Origin: Pyrococcus furiosus DSM 3638
Lineage (GTDB): Archaea; Methanobacteriota_B; Thermococci; Thermococcales; Thermococcaceae
Assembly: GCF_000007305.1 (NCBI RefSeq)
Contig: NC_003413.1
Span: 310,001 to 374,000 of the forward strand
Direction: 5' to 3'
DNA length: 64,000 nucleotides
The notes under the pieces were generated by a model that saw only the letters and a program-made list of their open reading frames with translations, was not told the origin of the DNA and ran no database searches. A program made the position numbers and the translations under genes. Shown one piece after another: positions 8,794 to 19,627 of this stretch (position 1 is the first letter of the stretch; the number at the start of each line of letters is the position of its first letter).

Positions 8794-9789
8794 ATGAAGT
8801 CGCTGTTTCTTTTAGTTCTCGGAAATACTGAAGTTAGCCTAATCCCAGGAATTAGCGTGGCTGGAGCTACACCTGAGCTCACAAAGTATACGCCTCCTGC
8901 TGATGCGGAATACCTCTTTTATGATAAGCCCAAGATAATAGATGCAATCCCAGTTACTCCAGAAGGACATCCCACACCAGCGATAATAACTAAAGCCGCG
9001 AGGGAGCTGGCAAATTTCCCCATTTTGGTAGTTAGGGGAGGGACTTATTTAGCCCCAAAGGTTCCTCACGTTCACATTAGTTCCATAGTTGGTAGGGATT
9101 TTAGGCGAGAGCCTGCTCTTCCCGAAGCTGGTGAGATAATTGAAAGGGCAAAACTTCTCGGGCAAGAATTGGAGAGAAGTGGAATTGAAGAGCTTGTCAT
9201 TGGAGAATCCACGCCTGGAGGAACCACAACAGCCCAGGCAATCCTTTGGGCCCTAGGGTACGAGGGGAAGACGAGTTCAGCCTCCCCCAATAATCCTCAG
9301 GAGTTGAAGAGAAGAGTCATTGAAGAAGGATTTAGAAGGGCTGGAATAGAGTTTGGTGGGCTTAAGGGGAATTCCTTGGAAGCTCTTCGCCAGTTCGGTG
9401 ATCCAATGATGGCAACTGTCGTTGGGTTGTCCTTGGGATTTAAGGGTGATGTGGTGTTGGCGGGAGGAACTCAAATGCTTGCAGTAGCTGCAATATTGAA
9501 AGGACTTGGAGAGGACTTGAGTAGGTTCATGATAGCCACTACTAGATGGGTTGTTGAGGACAAGAGTGCGACCTTCATTAAAACCGCTAGGGAAATTGGA
9601 ATAATAAGTTATGCAGCGGACTTGGACTTTTCAAAGAGTGAGTTTAAGGGCCTAAGAGATTATGAAAAGGGATACGTGAAGGAGGGAGTTGGTGCAGGAG
9701 GAGCTACTTGGCTTGCAGTTAAGGCCGGCTTCTCTCCAGAAGATGTTGTTAGGAAAGTTGAAGAGCTCTACAGAAAGCTAATCTCTTAA
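8794..9789 (+). CDS. cobT: nicotinate mononucleotide:base phosphoribosyltransferase-like protein CobT (UPF0284 type)
   Basis: 331 residues from the ATG at 8794, chosen because GGTGGT lies 3-8 nt upstream; an ATG 27 bp earlier is in frame. The sequence carries the glycine-rich phosphate-binding region ([22 protein letters not shown]), the [15 protein letters not shown] segment and the [13 protein letters not shown] segment typical of archaeal CobT-like proteins. The bacterial enzyme activates the lower-ligand base to alpha-ribazole phosphate; the archaeal form is assumed to do the same. Context with cobS, cobY, cobQ and cobZ supports this. Confidence 0.85.
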   Translation: MKSLFLLVLGNTEVSLIPGISVAGATPELTKYTPPADAEYLFYDKPKIIDAIPVTPEGHPTPAIITKAARELANFPILVVRGGTYLAPKVPHVHISSIVGRDFRREPALPEAGEIIERAKLLGQELERSGIEELVIGESTPGGTTTAQAILWALGYEGKTSSASPNNPQELKRRVIEEGFRRAGIEFGGLKGNSLEALRQFGDPMMATVVGLSLGFKGDVVLAGGTQMLAVAAILKGLGEDLSRFMIATTRWVVEDKSATFIKTAREIGIISYAADLDFSKSEFKGLRDYEKGYVKEGVGAGGATWLAVKAGFSPEDVVRKVEELYRKLIS

Positions 9790-9822
9790 TTTTCCATTTT
9801 AGTGGCTTAAAGAAATAAAAGC

Positions 9823-11163
9823 TCACAAGTTTCTTATCACCTTTTCCAAATCTTCTAAGTCAAGCATTCCTTCTTCCTTGTCTTCAATTCTCTTGGCTAT
9901 AAGTAGAAACTCTTTCTCTCCCTCAAAGCGCTCGGACTTTCTTTTGAGGTCTTTGAGGATTTTCCTGGCCTCTCTTCTGTTGAGATCCTTCCACTTGACC
10001 TCAACGAAGAGCAGTTTGTCTTTGAGTTCAGCTATAGCATCTATCTCCTCCCCCCTATGCCACCACCTTGAGACGCCTTTCTGTCCAAAATCAAGGATTC
10101 TAAGCCTAAGCATCTCCCTCACAAGTCTCTCGAACATCTTTCCGTAGTAGGCGTTGATTTCTCCACTAATCCTTTCCCAGACCTCATTAACGAGACCCAA
10201 CTCGAGGTCGGCTAAGTTTGGATAGACAAAGCGGAACCAGAAGTTGAAGAAGTTGTCTCTAATGTAGTATTGCCCTCTTTTTCTCTTCCCGTAGGGGAGT
10301 TCATAACCAACGAGCTCAAGCCTTTCGAGAGTGTCGAGGTACTTCGACAGGTTGCCACGGTCGAGACCCGTAAAGTTGATCAGTTCTCCAAGGCTTTCAT
10401 AACCAAGCGCTAGCCCCTTGAGGATCAGTTTATAGACCCTTGGCTCTCTTAGCTCCTCCCGAAGGAGAAACTCTGGCTCCTCGTAGAGGATTTCGCCCTT
10501 TTTCAATATCCTCTCCTTTATCGCGTTCTCGACGCTTAGGTTTCGGATAAGATCAAGGTAGAAGGGAACACCACCAAAGACAGCATAGATCTTCACAAGC
10601 TCCTCCATGCTTCTCTCTGGAAACATCTCGGCTATGCCTCGGATGTCAAAGGGTTTCACTTTCCAAGCCCCAGTTCTTCTGCCATAGAGGGGGCTTTTGT
10701 ATTCAAGGGTTCTTTCCATCATTCCAATCGAGGATCCACAGAGAATGAGGAATATACCTGTATCTTTTAAGTATTCGTCCCATATCTTCTGAAGGACACT
10801 TAGTATTCCAGGATCAAGGGAAATTAAGTATTGAAATTCATCGAGAACTACTGCAACTCTCTCCTTTCCCATCTCTTCAGCTAGGTAGCGGAAGAGTCTT
10901 CTAAAGTCTCTTACTTCCATGAAGTATTCTCTTCTAGTTAGTTTGGTAAACTTCTCAGCTAATCCCCTGATGTTCTCTGCCATTGAATCAGCTGTGGCTA
11001 GGAAGTAAATTCCTCTTTTCCCCTTTAAGAACTCCTTTAGAAGCATTGTTTTACCGATTCTCCTCCTCCCGTAAATAATTATGAGTTGGGCACCTTCCTC
11101 TCTCCACTTTCTTTCAAGGAACTCCAGCTCTTCCTTTCTGTTAACGAACACTACTTTCACCAC
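9823..11163 (-). CDS. archaeal AAA ATPase with C-terminal DUF234-type nuclease-like domain
   Basis: About 446 residues. The N-terminus reads [16 protein letters not shown], then Walker [17 protein letters not shown] and the Walker B-like [11 protein letters not shown]: the ATPase_2 family that is expanded in Thermococcales. A winged helix follows ([22 protein letters not shown]). The C-terminal domain ([26 protein letters not shown]) has the E-x-D-(x)-ExK-like pattern of PD-(D/E)XK nucleases. The track frame runs to 11226, but a TATA-like TTATTATAC near 11190 argues for a GTG start at about 11163, 11160 or 11151. Its job is unknown; members often flank mobile or defence regions. Confidence 0.8.
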   Translation of the reverse strand: MVKVVFVNRKEELEFLERKWREEGAQLIIIYGRRRIGKTMLLKEFLKGKRGIYFLATADSMAENIRGLAEKFTKLTRREYFMEVRDFRRLFRYLAEEMGKERVAVVLDEFQYLISLDPGILSVLQKIWDEYLKDTGIFLILCGSSIGMMERTLEYKSPLYGRRTGAWKVKPFDIRGIAEMFPERSMEELVKIYAVFGGVPFYLDLIRNLSVENAIKERILKKGEILYEEPEFLLREELREPRVYKLILKGLALGYESLGELINFTGLDRGNLSKYLDTLERLELVGYELPYGKRKRGQYYIRDNFFNFWFRFVYPNLADLELGLVNEVWERISGEINAYYGKMFERLVREMLRLRILDFGQKGVSRWWHRGEEIDAIAELKDKLLFVEVKWKDLNRREARKILKDLKRKSERFEGEKEFLLIAKRIEDKEEGMLDLEDLEKVIRNL

Positions 11164-11322
11164 TAAAATGATGTTGGCAAAGTATAATAATCTTTCTACA
11201 TCATTTTTCTTTGAAAGCAAGAGCAACTCTAATCGCCTTTCCTGGGCTTAAAGACTCCTATATCGGAAACTGTCACACTATAAAACTGTTCAAAAATTCG
11301 GAAAAAGACTTTTATGACAGCC

Positions 11323-11904
11323 CTAAAGACTTTTTATCTTCTCCCACTTCTTTATGCTTTCCTCTAATGCCTCTCTCACAGCCTTTCCGATTTCAAATCC
11401 TAACCTTGTTGCAGTCCCTGCCCACTCCACATTTCCCTGCCTGGCAAAGACTCCAATCCCATCACTAGTTGTTCCCGTAGCATTGTATCCCAGCTTGAGG
11501 AGCGTGTAAGTTTTCGCTTCAGTAGCAGTCATTATTGCATTGGCCATGGCCCCTATTGTCAGTCCCTCATCAATGACAATGGCCATGTTTATCGTCCCAG
11601 GTTCCCAAGGTTTTGGCTCTTCCCCAGCTATTGCAGGGTTCGAAATTCCTGCAGTTAGGTAAACTTCAACATTTCCAAGGCTTTTTATTGCCATAACTTT
11701 CTCTATATCCACAGCTGTCATAAAGCCTACAAAACTTCTCAGCCCGTTTTTTCTTTCAAATTCTAAGCAATCTTTCTTGTAGTCTCCTCTGTAGTTCTTC
11801 TCAACTTTCATGAAGAAGAAGCCCCTTGCTTTGGTAAGGCCTCCCCTATGGGGAGCGTTGCTTAGAGCAATTAGCTCCTCTTCAAAATGTTTGATGAAGT
11901 GCAT
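11323..11904 (-). CDS. cbiZ: adenosylcobinamide amidohydrolase CbiZ
   Basis: 193 residues. CbiZ removes the aminopropanol arm of salvaged cobinamide to give cobyric acid, so that it can re-enter the archaeal pathway through CbiB. Recognisable blocks are the LTAGISNPAIAGEEP region, GTINMAIVIDEGLTIGAMANAIMTATEAKTYTL and GTTSDGIGVF. It is 1 bp downstream of the sua5 gene on the same strand, so it is probably at the end of the glycosyltransferase-sua5-cbiZ unit, separate from the main cobamide cluster. Confidence 0.92.
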   Translation of the reverse strand: MHFIKHFEEELIALSNAPHRGGLTKARGFFFMKVEKNYRGDYKKDCLEFERKNGLRSFVGFMTAVDIEKVMAIKSLGNVEVYLTAGISNPAIAGEEPKPWEPGTINMAIVIDEGLTIGAMANAIMTATEAKTYTLLKLGYNATGTTSDGIGVFARQGNVEWAGTATRLGFEIGKAVREALEESIKKWEKIKSL

Positions 11905-11905
11905 C

Positions 11906-12931
11906 TCAATCAGCCTTGATGATCTTATACCCAGCAGCTTTCCTCAATCTATTCATTACAGCTAGTCCAAGCCCCTTCTCCTCGACTCCCTCCGCTAGGA
12001 CTATGTCAACCTTTGCCTTGTCCATGTACCTTAGTGCCTTGAAGAGATTTCTCGCCACTTCCTCTACTGTCTCTCCCAGGTAGAAGAATTCGTCGGCGTT
12101 ATAGCTTTCAGATCCAATAACACCAACTCTCTTTCCTTTCTCCTTGAACTCTTTAACCAGCTCGGCAATTTTTCTTTTAACTTTCTCTTTGGGCCCTTCC
12201 ACGACTATTACTTCTGCATCGGGGGCATAGTGTTTGTACTTCATTCCTGGGGACTTTGCTACGTCAACCTTCTTTCCAAATACTGCGGGGTGAATTCTAA
12301 CTTCTCCAATAACTTTCTCGATTTCCTCTAAGGGTAAGCCTCCAGGCCTTAAAAGCACAGGGGGCCATTCCGTTAAATCTATAACGGTCGACTCAACTCC
12401 TATCTTGGTCTCACCCCCGTCTATTATGCACTCTATCTTTCCATAGAAGTCATCTGCCACGTGCTCTGCTGTAGTTGGGCTGGGCTTTCCACTAATATTT
12501 GCTGAGGGAGCTGCAATTGGCCTTCCACTGAGCTTTATCAGCTTTAAAGCAATTTCATTTGCAGGCATTCTTATTGCAACTGTATCCAAGCCTCCCGTGG
12601 TTACATCGGGCACTATTTCCCTTCTGGGAAGAACTATGGTTAGTGGGCCAGGCCAGAACTTTTTGGCGAGCATTTTAGCCTCTTCTGGAACTTCTCTTGC
12701 TAGCTCGTAAACCTGGGAGAATTCAGCAATATGAACTATCAAAGGATTGTCCGCTGGTCTTCCCTTAGCTTCAAATATTCTTCTTGCAGCTTTTTCATTC
12801 AGTGCATCGGCTCCTAGACCATAGACAGTTTCCGTGGGAAAGGCGACGAGCTTCCCTTCTCTTATTAGTCTAGCCGCAACCCTTAGCTTTCTTTCATCTA
12901 TCCTGTCTCGCATGTTTATTACTATCGTCAT
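11906..12931 (-). CDS. sua5: threonylcarbamoyl-AMP synthase Sua5
   Basis: Makes threonylcarbamoyl-adenylate from threonine, bicarbonate and ATP for the t6A modification at position 37 of ANN-decoding tRNAs. 341 residues: an N-terminal YrdC domain (KLVAFPTETVYGLGADA, later KFWPGPLTIVLPR and GRPIAAPSANISGKPSPT) and a C-terminal Sua5 domain joined by the lid segment SPGMKYKHYAPDAEV. The ATG overlaps the glycosyltransferase stop by 4 bp, so the two are coupled. Confidence 0.95.
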   Translation of the reverse strand: MTIVINMRDRIDERKLRVAARLIREGKLVAFPTETVYGLGADALNEKAARRIFEAKGRPADNPLIVHIAEFSQVYELAREVPEEAKMLAKKFWPGPLTIVLPRREIVPDVTTGGLDTVAIRMPANEIALKLIKLSGRPIAAPSANISGKPSPTTAEHVADDFYGKIECIIDGGETKIGVESTVIDLTEWPPVLLRPGGLPLEEIEKVIGEVRIHPAVFGKKVDVAKSPGMKYKHYAPDAEVIVVEGPKEKVKRKIAELVKEFKEKGKRVGVIGSESYNADEFFYLGETVEEVARNLFKALRYMDKAKVDIVLAEGVEEKGLGLAVMNRLRKAAGYKIIKAD

Positions 12932-13938
12932 GAAATCACCTCTCTGTATATTTCTTCAACTCTTTCGCACATCTTTTCCTGGGAATGCCCTTTGGAAATC
13001 CTTTTTCCTATAGACCCCAACTTTACGTTTGTCTTTGGTACTAGAAGTGTCTTTAAATATGTGATAGCATCTTCAATGTCCTCAAAGAGATAGCCGTTCT
13101 TTGAAAATCTGATAAGCTCTCTAATTCCACCTACATTCCTTCCTAATACTGGGACTTTAAATGAGTTTGCCTCAATTACAACCAATCCAAATCCCTCTCT
13201 CTTTGAAGGAAGCACTAAGACCTTTGCTTTCTTAAGCACATCTTCCGCTGGAACGTAGCCTAAAAACTTAACATTGGGTGGGCTTTTCGCTCTAAGTTTT
13301 TTAAGGAGTGGGCCCTCTCCCGCAACGACGAATTCTTCTCCTGGGAATCTCTTAGCGAGTTCAATGAAATCTTCAATACCTTTGTAACTTGCAACTCTCC
13401 CAAGAAAAAGTATGTACTTTCTCTCACTCTCTCCACTTAACTCAGTCCAGTTTGGAATTACTGAAATTCTAGACGCTCCAAGCTCTAAAGCTTTTTTTGC
13501 TAAGTAGTGGCTCACGGCAATTACGTAATCTGCTTCCATTATGGATGTTTTAACGAAGTACCCTCCCAGGGGAAGTCGGGACATGAATTCTAAATCGCTT
13601 CCATGGGCCGTAATCACTAATGGAACTCCAGTCTTCCTCTTTGCAAGAACCCCAGCAAAGCTCGTGGTTCCCACGTAGTGAGCGTGAACCAAATCAAAGT
13701 TATATTTCTCATGAAGCTTAACAATCTTCTTTGATGCTAACAAGGCAAAGGAAGTCCCCCTTATGCCAAAGATATTTGGAACCTTAACAGAATATACATT
13801 CTCTTCCTCAACGGCCACGGTACCATATGTGAGCACGTACACTTCGTGTCTCTTTTCTAGGCACTCCTTCAACTGCTTAACATGCCTGGCTACACCACCT
13901 TTGTGAGGAGGGTAATGACCCACCAAGAGAATTCTCAT
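12928..13938 (-). CDS. GT4-family glycosyltransferase
   Basis: 336 residues with the GT-B arrangement. The N-terminal domain begins MRILLVGHYPPHKGGVARHV and contains HAHYVGTTSFAGVLA and TAHGSDLEF. The C-terminal domain contains ILFLGRVASYKGIEDFIEL and the donor-binding EX7E region SKREGFGLVVIEANSFKVPVLG. It transfers a nucleotide-sugar-derived residue to an unknown acceptor, perhaps a lipid or glycan. It heads the operon with sua5 and cbiZ; a TATA-like ATTTATAAC lies about 30 bp upstream. Confidence 0.88.
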   Translation of the reverse strand: MRILLVGHYPPHKGGVARHVKQLKECLEKRHEVYVLTYGTVAVEEENVYSVKVPNIFGIRGTSFALLASKKIVKLHEKYNFDLVHAHYVGTTSFAGVLAKRKTGVPLVITAHGSDLEFMSRLPLGGYFVKTSIMEADYVIAVSHYLAKKALELGASRISVIPNWTELSGESERKYILFLGRVASYKGIEDFIELAKRFPGEEFVVAGEGPLLKKLRAKSPPNVKFLGYVPAEDVLKKAKVLVLPSKREGFGLVVIEANSFKVPVLGRNVGGIRELIRFSKNGYLFEDIEDAITYLKTLLVPKTNVKLGSIGKRISKGHSQEKMCERVEEIYREVIS

Positions 13939-14064
13939 ACTCTTCCCTTCTAATTCTTCATAAGTTTAGTTATAAATGATTGGTGGTCATCATTTATTTG
14001 ACGTAAAAATGTTTATTCCGTAAGTGTTTTAAGGGGGTTATTGACTTAGCTTTGGGTAAGAGCG

Positions 14065-15084
14065 ATGCCAAGTGTAATTGTTGTTGGTGGACAGTGGGGA
14101 GATGAGGGAAAGGGTTCAATAATAGCATATCTCGCACTCCACGACGAGCCAGAGATCATAGCAAGAGGTGGCGTTGGAACAAATGCTGGGCACAGCGTGG
14201 TTATAAACGGGAAGAAGTACGCTGTGAGGCAGTTGCCCACTGGGTTTATGCAGACCAAGGCTAGGCTTCTTGTAGGGGCTGGAGTTTTAGTTGATCCTGA
14301 GGTCTTCTTTTATGAGCTCGAGCACTTAAAGGATTTCAATGTTGCTGAGAGGGTTGGAATAGACTACAGGTGTGCAATAATCGAGCCAAAGCACAAGGAG
14401 ATGGACAGAAAAAATGACTATCTTCACGGTACCATAGGAACAACTGGAAGTGGATGTGGACCTGCCAATGCTGATAGGGTCATGAGGGTGGCAAAGCAGG
14501 CAAAAGACATTAAAGAGTTGGAGCCTTATCTTACGGATGTTGCTGCAGAGGTTAACGATGCCCTGGATGAGGGGGCACTCGTCTTAGTTGAGGGAACCCA
14601 GGGGTTTGGCTTAAGCCTTTATTACGGTACTTATCCCTACGTTACCTCAAAAGACACCACAGCCTCTGCAGTTGCGAGTGACGTTGGAATAGGGCCTACG
14701 AGGGTAGATGATGTGATAGTGGTCTTCAAGAGTTTCCCAACGAGGGTAGGTGCTGGTCCATTCCCCACGGAGATGCCAATGGAAGAAGCAGATAGGCTTG
14801 GATTGATCGAGTATGGAACAGTTACTGGAAGGAGGAGAAGGGTAGGATGGTTTGACTTTGAGATGGCTAGATACGCTGCTAGAATTAACGGTGCCACAAT
14901 GCTCGCTGTTACAATGCTGGATAAGTACGATAAGGAAGCTTTTGGAATTACTGATTACGATAAGCTTCCCAGGAAGGCAAAGGAGTTTATTGAGGAGATT
15001 GAAGAGAGAGTTGGAGTTCCAGTAGGTTTAATAAAGACGGGTCCAGAACTGGAGCACATTATAGATTTGAGGGAGAACATCTAG
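14065..15084 (+). CDS. purA: adenylosuccinate synthetase
   Basis: GTP-dependent joining of IMP and aspartate, the first step from IMP to AMP. 339 residues, the short archaeal form that lacks the internal insertions of the roughly 430-residue bacterial enzyme. The N-terminal GTP and catalytic loop is [12 protein letters not shown], the IMP loop is [12 protein letters not shown], and [13 protein letters not shown] and [11 protein letters not shown] are further signatures. It stands alone with its own upstream AT-rich region and is followed by a T-rich stretch. Confidence 0.96.
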
Positions 15085-15120
15085 CTTTTCTTTTTATTTG
15101 GTTTATCCTTTTGTTTTAAG
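15085..15120 (+). terminator. T-rich transcription terminator after purA
   Basis: The bases just after the purA stop contain repeated T runs (CTTTTCTTTTTATTTGG, then CCTTTTGTTTT). Oligo-T tracts without a stem are the usual intrinsic terminator form in Thermococcales. Confidence 0.45.
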
Positions 15121-15144
15121 TTTTAAGAAAGAATAGTAAACTTC

Positions 15145-15222
15145 TGGTGCCCCGGCCGGGATTTGAACCCGGGGCGCGGGCTCGAAAGGCCCGCATGTTT
15201 GACCGGGCTACACCACCGGGGC
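15145..15222 (-). tRNA. tRNA-Glu (UUC)
   Basis: A cloverleaf folds with acceptor GCCCCGG/CCGGGGC, anticodon loop CTTTCGA (anticodon TTC) between GCGGGC and GCCCGC, and T arm CCGGG-TTCAAAT-CCCGG. The discriminator is A and CCA is encoded (15145-15147). Confidence 0.95.
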
Positions 15223-15273
15223 AACCCATTAGCATTCCTAAAAAATGAATTTAAAAACTTTTCGTCATAATAG

Positions 15274-16551
15274 TTACTCTTTCTTCCTCATGAACCTAAG
15301 CTTTGCTGTGAGAAGCTTTTCTGTGGTAAAGAATTTTGCCGTTACAAATAGCGTCACTGCCGACAATATTCCTAGATATACAGCACTCACGTACATCGTG
15401 GAGTATTCCTCCATGAGCATTGCTCTAGACGCAAGTATCGGGTGGCTGAAGGGAATTCCGAGGAGGAGATATTTGAGAACAGTGGGTAGTGTATTTACGT
15501 CTGCAAACATTAGTATGAACGTTGGAAAGGCTAGAGGCATTATTCCTGCGGTAACTACAGTATTTGCAGTCTTTGTATCCTCCGCAAAGACAGCTAAAAG
15601 CATTGCAAAGCTTAGTGTGAATACCATTGTCAGAAAGATTATAATTAAGAATAGTGTTGCGCCGAGAGGAGTTATTTTAAGGCCGAGCTCTTCAAGTGTA
15701 ATGCTAACTTGAGCTGAAGAGGTTAACTTCCCTAGGTAATTCCTCATTCCGATCATGTAGGAGATAGCCGCTATAATTCCAATTATCGCCGTACCCACCA
15801 TTTTTCCCGCTACAATGGTTATCCTTTTTACGGGCAACGTTAATAGGGTTTCCAATGTCTTGTTTTCCTTTTCCATGGCCATGCTCCCAGCGGACATTTG
15901 AGCAACTAGCATGATCATGATGAATATCACTAGGGGCATGGAGAATGATTGAGAGGCTATTATATTTGATACAACAGATGGAGGGATTTCAACGATGCGC
16001 CCCTTGATTACTGTATAGCTCTTTGCATCAATAGGCTTTAAAATTGCCTCTGGATCTCCTTCAATTCTTCTCTCTATCTTTAACTTTGCGAGATATTCGT
16101 TGAGAATTGAAATTACTGCATTTATCCTCCCCTCGCTTATAGCTTCTCTCATACTTCCGCTTATCCCCTTTACTATTCCGTAAATTTCAACGCTGGCCTT
16201 TTGATTGCTCTCTATCGCCTGGGAAAAGTTCTTGGGAATTATGACAATCATATTGTACTCTTCTTCCTGGGCCTTTTTGAGAGCCTCATCAAGGGTTTTG
16301 GCCTCTATTTTTGTTACAGTTACGTTGGGTGCGCTTTCTAAGGCTTTGATAAGTAAATTACCATATCTTCCCTCATCAAAGTTAACAAGAACGACTTTAG
16401 TTTCTTCTTGAGCCTGCTCAAATCCCACCTGTAGCATTTGTCCCAGGGCGGGATATATGATGAGAGGAACTATTATGATTCCAAAAATCAATCCTTTATC
16501 CCTCAGAAGATCTTTAAGCTCTTTCGTTACGAGAACCCAAAAGTCACTCAA
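15274..16551 (-). CDS. ABC-2 type exporter permease (NatB-like)
   Basis: 425 residues with the ABC-2 permease plan. One N-terminal helix (GLIFGIIIVPLIIYPALG, about residues 20-37) is followed by a large extracytoplasmic domain of about 160 residues with Gln/Glu-rich and charged sequence, then five or six helices (MPLVIFIMIMLVAQMSAGSM, VAGKMVGTAIIGIIAAI, and others). The ENKTLETLLTLPVKR motif is typical of this family. It overlaps the ATPase gene by 8 bp; together they form an exporter of unknown substrate. Confidence 0.88.
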   Translation of the reverse strand: MSDFWVLVTKELKDLLRDKGLIFGIIIVPLIIYPALGQMLQVGFEQAQEETKVVLVNFDEGRYGNLLIKALESAPNVTVTKIEAKTLDEALKKAQEEEYNMIVIIPKNFSQAIESNQKASVEIYGIVKGISGSMREAISEGRINAVISILNEYLAKLKIERRIEGDPEAILKPIDAKSYTVIKGRIVEIPPSVVSNIIASQSFSMPLVIFIMIMLVAQMSAGSMAMEKENKTLETLLTLPVKRITIVAGKMVGTAIIGIIAAISYMIGMRNYLGKLTSSAQVSITLEELGLKITPLGATLFLIIIFLTMVFTLSFAMLLAVFAEDTKTANTVVTAGIMPLAFPTFILMFADVNTLPTVLKYLLLGIPFSHPILASRAMLMEEYSTMYVSAVYLGILSAVTLFVTAKFFTTEKLLTAKLRFMRKKE

Positions 16552-17281
16552 CTTTCTTCCCTCCTACAATTGACATGAAAACCTCTTCCAAGTTTTCTGC
16601 ATTGTACTTTTCCTTCAATTCTTTGGGAGTTCCGATCTCCACGATTCTACCCTTGTTTATCAAGGCCACTCTATCACAGAGGAACTCGACCTCAAGCATG
16701 TTGTGGCTTGAGAGTAGGAAAGTTATCCCTTTCTCCCTTGCGAACTGTTTTATTGTCTGTCTTATGGAGTATGCGTTGATTATGTCTAGCCCACTTGCAG
16801 GTTCATCCAATATGGCAAGCTTTGGTTCGACCATTAAAGCCCTTGCAAGCAAAAGCTTTCTCGTCATACCTTTGGAGTATGTAGATATCCTATCCTTTAA
16901 CCTCTCTCCAAGCCCGCTGAGCTCTACACCTGTCTCAAGCATCTTTTTATAATCTTTTCCAGTTTTTGCGTAAAGTTTGGCCATGAATTCTAGATATTCG
17001 TACCCAGTCAAGTTTTTATATGCCCCCGCCTCCTCTGGAAGGTAGCTTATTAACTTTCTAACTTCTTCAGCCTCTTCCACAACGTCATATCCAAATATCT
17101 CTGCCCTACCTCCAGTTGGGACGAGTAGGGTGGCTAGAATTTTGAGGGTGGTGCTTTTCCCAGCTCCATTAGGGCCGATAAGCCCAAAAATTTCTCCTTC
17201 TTTGACTTCAAAAGATATGCCTTTCAAGGCTTTAACTTTACCGTAGTCTTTCTCAAGATCTTCAACAACAATGGCCTTCAT
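16544..17281 (-). CDS. ABC transporter ATP-binding protein (exporter)
   Basis: 245 residues from the ATG at 17281 (MKAIVVEDLEKDYGKVKAL). The longer frame to 17413 runs into the upstream gene and is not used. Walker A is GLIGPNGAGKST, the signature is STYSKGMTRKLLLARAL and Walker B is LAILDEPASGLD, with the H-loop in LLSSHNM. The start overlaps the stop of the small membrane protein by 4 bp and the stop overlaps the permease start by 8 bp, so all three are coupled. Confidence 0.93.
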   Translation of the reverse strand: MKAIVVEDLEKDYGKVKALKGISFEVKEGEIFGLIGPNGAGKSTTLKILATLLVPTGGRAEIFGYDVVEEAEEVRKLISYLPEEAGAYKNLTGYEYLEFMAKLYAKTGKDYKKMLETGVELSGLGERLKDRISTYSKGMTRKLLLARALMVEPKLAILDEPASGLDIINAYSIRQTIKQFAREKGITFLLSSHNMLEVEFLCDRVALINKGRIVEIGTPKELKEKYNAENLEEVFMSIVGGKKVE

Positions 17282-17619
17282 TTTCTCACCTCCATGACAC
17301 CAAGAGTTACGAGCATAGCTCCAAAAAGTGCTACTTCTAAAATCCTTGAGTATCCTCCAATGAACCCTATTCCTAATCCACCCGCAAGAAAAATCCACCC
17401 TCTCTCCTTGCATTTGCTCTTGAAGTTGTGACCGAGGGTTATTAAGGTAGCCCCTACTAGTACAATTCCAGTTTCAAGGAGTAAGAAGAACATATTAATT
17501 CCTTCGCAAACTTCTCCCCCTGGGAGGGTCATGCAGGCAACTCTATCTACTGGGGGCCTAATGACGGTTAGAATGAAACCGAGCGTATAGATAATTCCTC
17601 CTATAAGCTTTTTAATCAT
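17278..17619 (-). CDS. small four-helix membrane protein in ABC exporter operon
   Basis: About 113 residues with hydrophobic segments LIGGIIYTLGFILTVI, MFFLLLETGIVLVGATLITL, WIFLAGGLGIGFIGG and LEVALFGAMLVTLGV. The longest frame begins at 17628, but GAGG in CAGAGGATG is about 9 nt from the ATG at 17619, so that start (MIKKLIGG) is preferred. It is the first gene of the exporter operon. The family is unknown; it is a likely accessory subunit. Confidence 0.65.
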   Translation of the reverse strand: MIKKLIGGIIYTLGFILTVIRPPVDRVACMTLPGGEVCEGINMFFLLLETGIVLVGATLITLGHNFKSKCKERGWIFLAGGLGIGFIGGYSRILEVALFGAMLVTLGVMEVRK

Positions 17620-17694
17620 TTTCATCATCCTCTGTAGATGTTACTATCTGTATTTGAAAATTAATGTATTAGATTTGCCATTAAAAAAGAAAAG

Positions 17695-19095
<1,401 letters not shown>

Positions 19096-19113
19096 TTAAA
19101 CTTTTCGTTATGC

Positions 19114-19172
19114 GGTGTCAGGGGCCGATTAGATCATCACCGCTCAGCTACCTACCCTTTCTTCATCCACCT
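19114..19172 (-). ncRNA. candidate C/D-box guide RNA at the 3' end of the signal peptidase gene
   Basis: On the minus strand the order is a weak C box (GGATGAA at 19162-19168), D' CTGA (19144-19147), C' GTGATGA (19134-19140) and D CTGA (19118-19121), framed by GGTG and CACC that can pair as a terminal stem. Spacing of 12-15 nt between boxes fits archaeal 2'-O-methylation guides. The C box is imperfect, so this is less certain than the example at 24010. The TGA stop of the upstream gene lies inside the C box. Confidence 0.55.
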
Positions 19173-19627
19173 ATTCCCAGGAACTCTCTAACCTTTATGG
19201 AAATTATTCCTATCCTGGGAAATACAACAAGTGCCTTGGCCTTTATAGCTTCCCCTGGGACACAATCGAGCATCCCATAGGGAGTTGGATAGACATCAGG
19301 AACTGGATTATTATCTCCCCAGGTTACGAAGCATAACTCCTCCCTGCCTTCAATTGATATAGTTTTTATCTCCCTAACCCTATGAATTATTGGGTATTTG
19401 TAAAGGGGATTTTCATACACGACCACATCTCCCGCTTTGATTTCTTCTGGAGAGACCCTTTAAGCAAGACTACATCACCTCTGTAAAAGACAGGTTTCAT
19501 GGACCAGCTGGATCACTACAACGAGAGGTGTGTCTGTATGGAGAGCTATCCTCATCCCATAATATATGGAAAACGTTAGTAAAAAGACTAGGACTGTTGA
19601 AAGTATTTCCTTTACGGCTTTTTCCAT
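19163..19627 (-). pseudogene. SEC11-type signal peptidase, broken by two one-base shifts
   Basis: Starts at the ATG at 19627 (GGAGGCG upstream): MEKAVKEILSTVLVFLLTFSIYYG is the N-terminal membrane helix. After HTDTPLVVV the frame is lost. The nucleophile region SWSMKPVFYRGDVVLLK reads only in a second frame (a base gained near 19509-19513). From SPEEIKAGDVVVYENPLYKYPIIHRV to the end at 19163 it reads in a third frame (a G lost in the CCC at 19456-19458). As written, translation stops at 19475. All family parts are present, including the Ser-Met nucleophile and the catalytic His-Arg (IIHRV), so either it decayed recently or the sequence has errors. The start overlaps the upstream gene by 16 bp. 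Confidence 0.75.

Noticed and set aside
8748-8882. N-terminal extension of the radical SAM gene
   Set aside because: The extra residues overlap cobT in antisense and do not look like protein; the ATG at 8747 matches the family start.
13970-14040. GGTGGTCATCATTTATTTG as regulatory or sRNA element before purA
   Set aside because: ATGATGA is present on the minus strand but no D boxes follow, and no known operator matches it.
15245-15712. 155-residue plus-strand ORF
   Set aside because: Antisense shadow of the ABC-2 permease gene.
16544-17413. Long N-terminal extension of the ABC ATPase
   Set aside because: It is the shadow of the small membrane protein gene; the ATG at 17281 begins the normal ATPase fold.
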